From Prevotella sp. (lineage in GTDB: Bacteria; Bacteroidota; Bacteroidia; Bacteroidales; Bacteroidaceae): a stretch of 32,069 nucleotides of DNA. Below, piece by piece: positions 32,015-32,069 of the stretch (position 1 is the stretch's first letter; every line of letters begins with the position of its first letter). A model generated the notes under the pieces. That model had not been told where the DNA came from, ran no database searches, and saw nothing but the letters and a program-made list of their open reading frames with translations. The translations under genes were made by a program, and so were the position numbers. The stretch is from NCBI GenBank assembly GCA_022511065.1, contig JAFLSG010000025.1:1-32069 (forward strand), given 5' to 3'.

Positions 32015-32069
32015 AAATTCCGTGTTACTTTTTACTAAATTCCGTGTTACTTTTTATCAAATTCCGTGT
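32015..32069. repeat. 22-bp tandem repeats running off the right edge
   Basis: AAATTCCGTGTTACTTTTTA starts at 32015 and 32037, and a third copy starts at 32059 and is cut by the window end: exact 22-bp period, with only the linker bases (CT, TC) varying. There are no spacers between the units. Confidence 0.85.

Larger units (their letters stand above)
31636..32069. other. AT-rich non-coding tail with inverted and tandem repeats
   Basis: No supported gene. A 65-codon frame (31744-31941) crosses the two inverted repeats below and has no recognisable motif. Composition shifts to A+T-rich compared with the GC-rich SDR gene before it. This could be an interspersed repeat or the edge of an accessory element that continues beyond the window. 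Confidence 0.6.

Noticed and set aside
32015..32069. Start of a CRISPR array
   Set aside because: The 22-bp units are directly adjacent with no unique spacers, so this is a simple tandem repeat.

Overview
The window looks like a chromosome segment of an anaerobic Bacteroidales bacterium, most likely Prevotella or a close relative. The reasons are the many Bacteroidetes-type promoters (TAnnTTTG box, some with an upstream TTG about 20 bp away), an RseC-RnfBCDGEA cluster, a pyruvate:ferredoxin oxidoreductase, a lipoprotein-type BamA-family protein (TamL) and a methionine synthase without its C-terminal activation domain. The genus is an inference; no rRNA is present to settle it. I saw no tRNA, rRNA, CRISPR array, transposase or prophage gene.

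Layout. Bases 1-2928 (minus) hold the 5' part of nifJ and, just upstream of it, an AAA/DUF4143-type ATPase with an altered Walker B motif. A divergent promoter pair with a 9-9-9 palindrome separates these from an unassigned ATP-grasp-like protein (3057-4202) and a secreted GH43 glycosidase (4290-5915). trmH (minus) and tamL (plus) diverge from overlapping promoters. After a 626-bp palindrome-rich spacer comes a run MBL hydrolase - DMP19 protein - smpB - metH (9654-14254), then a HAD phosphatase, a secreted GHL10 (DUF187) glycoside-hydrolase-like protein and a small lipoprotein. rseC-rnfBCDGEA (17262-22834) encodes the membrane ion-pumping ferredoxin:NAD oxidoreductase. It is followed by a TPR protein, a phosphoglucomutase, a second structured spacer and an AAA+ ATPase with a non-canonical Walker B. 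The right end has a minus-strand copper P-type ATPase with an SDR gene downstream, a divergent second SDR, and an AT-rich, repeat-containing non-coding tail.

How the genes fit together. PFOR produces reduced ferredoxin from pyruvate, and Rnf can use it to energise the membrane while reducing NAD, so the two ends of the main energy pathway lie about 15 kb apart here. GH43 and phosphoglucomutase fit a plant-polysaccharide or sugar-using lifestyle. TamL, the secreted proteins and the lipoprotein serve the envelope.

The most unusual items are: (1) a Cu-type P1B ATPase that keeps its metal-binding, actuator, CPC and phosphorylation motifs but has only about 27 residues where the nucleotide-binding domain should be; (2) 21-bp tandem repeats of one family at two separate gene ends, plus 22-bp repeats at two other spacers; (3) two elaborate nested inverted-repeat structures in spacers that could be structured RNAs or palindromic elements; (4) two ATPases with opposite Walker B substitutions (D-Q and N-E).
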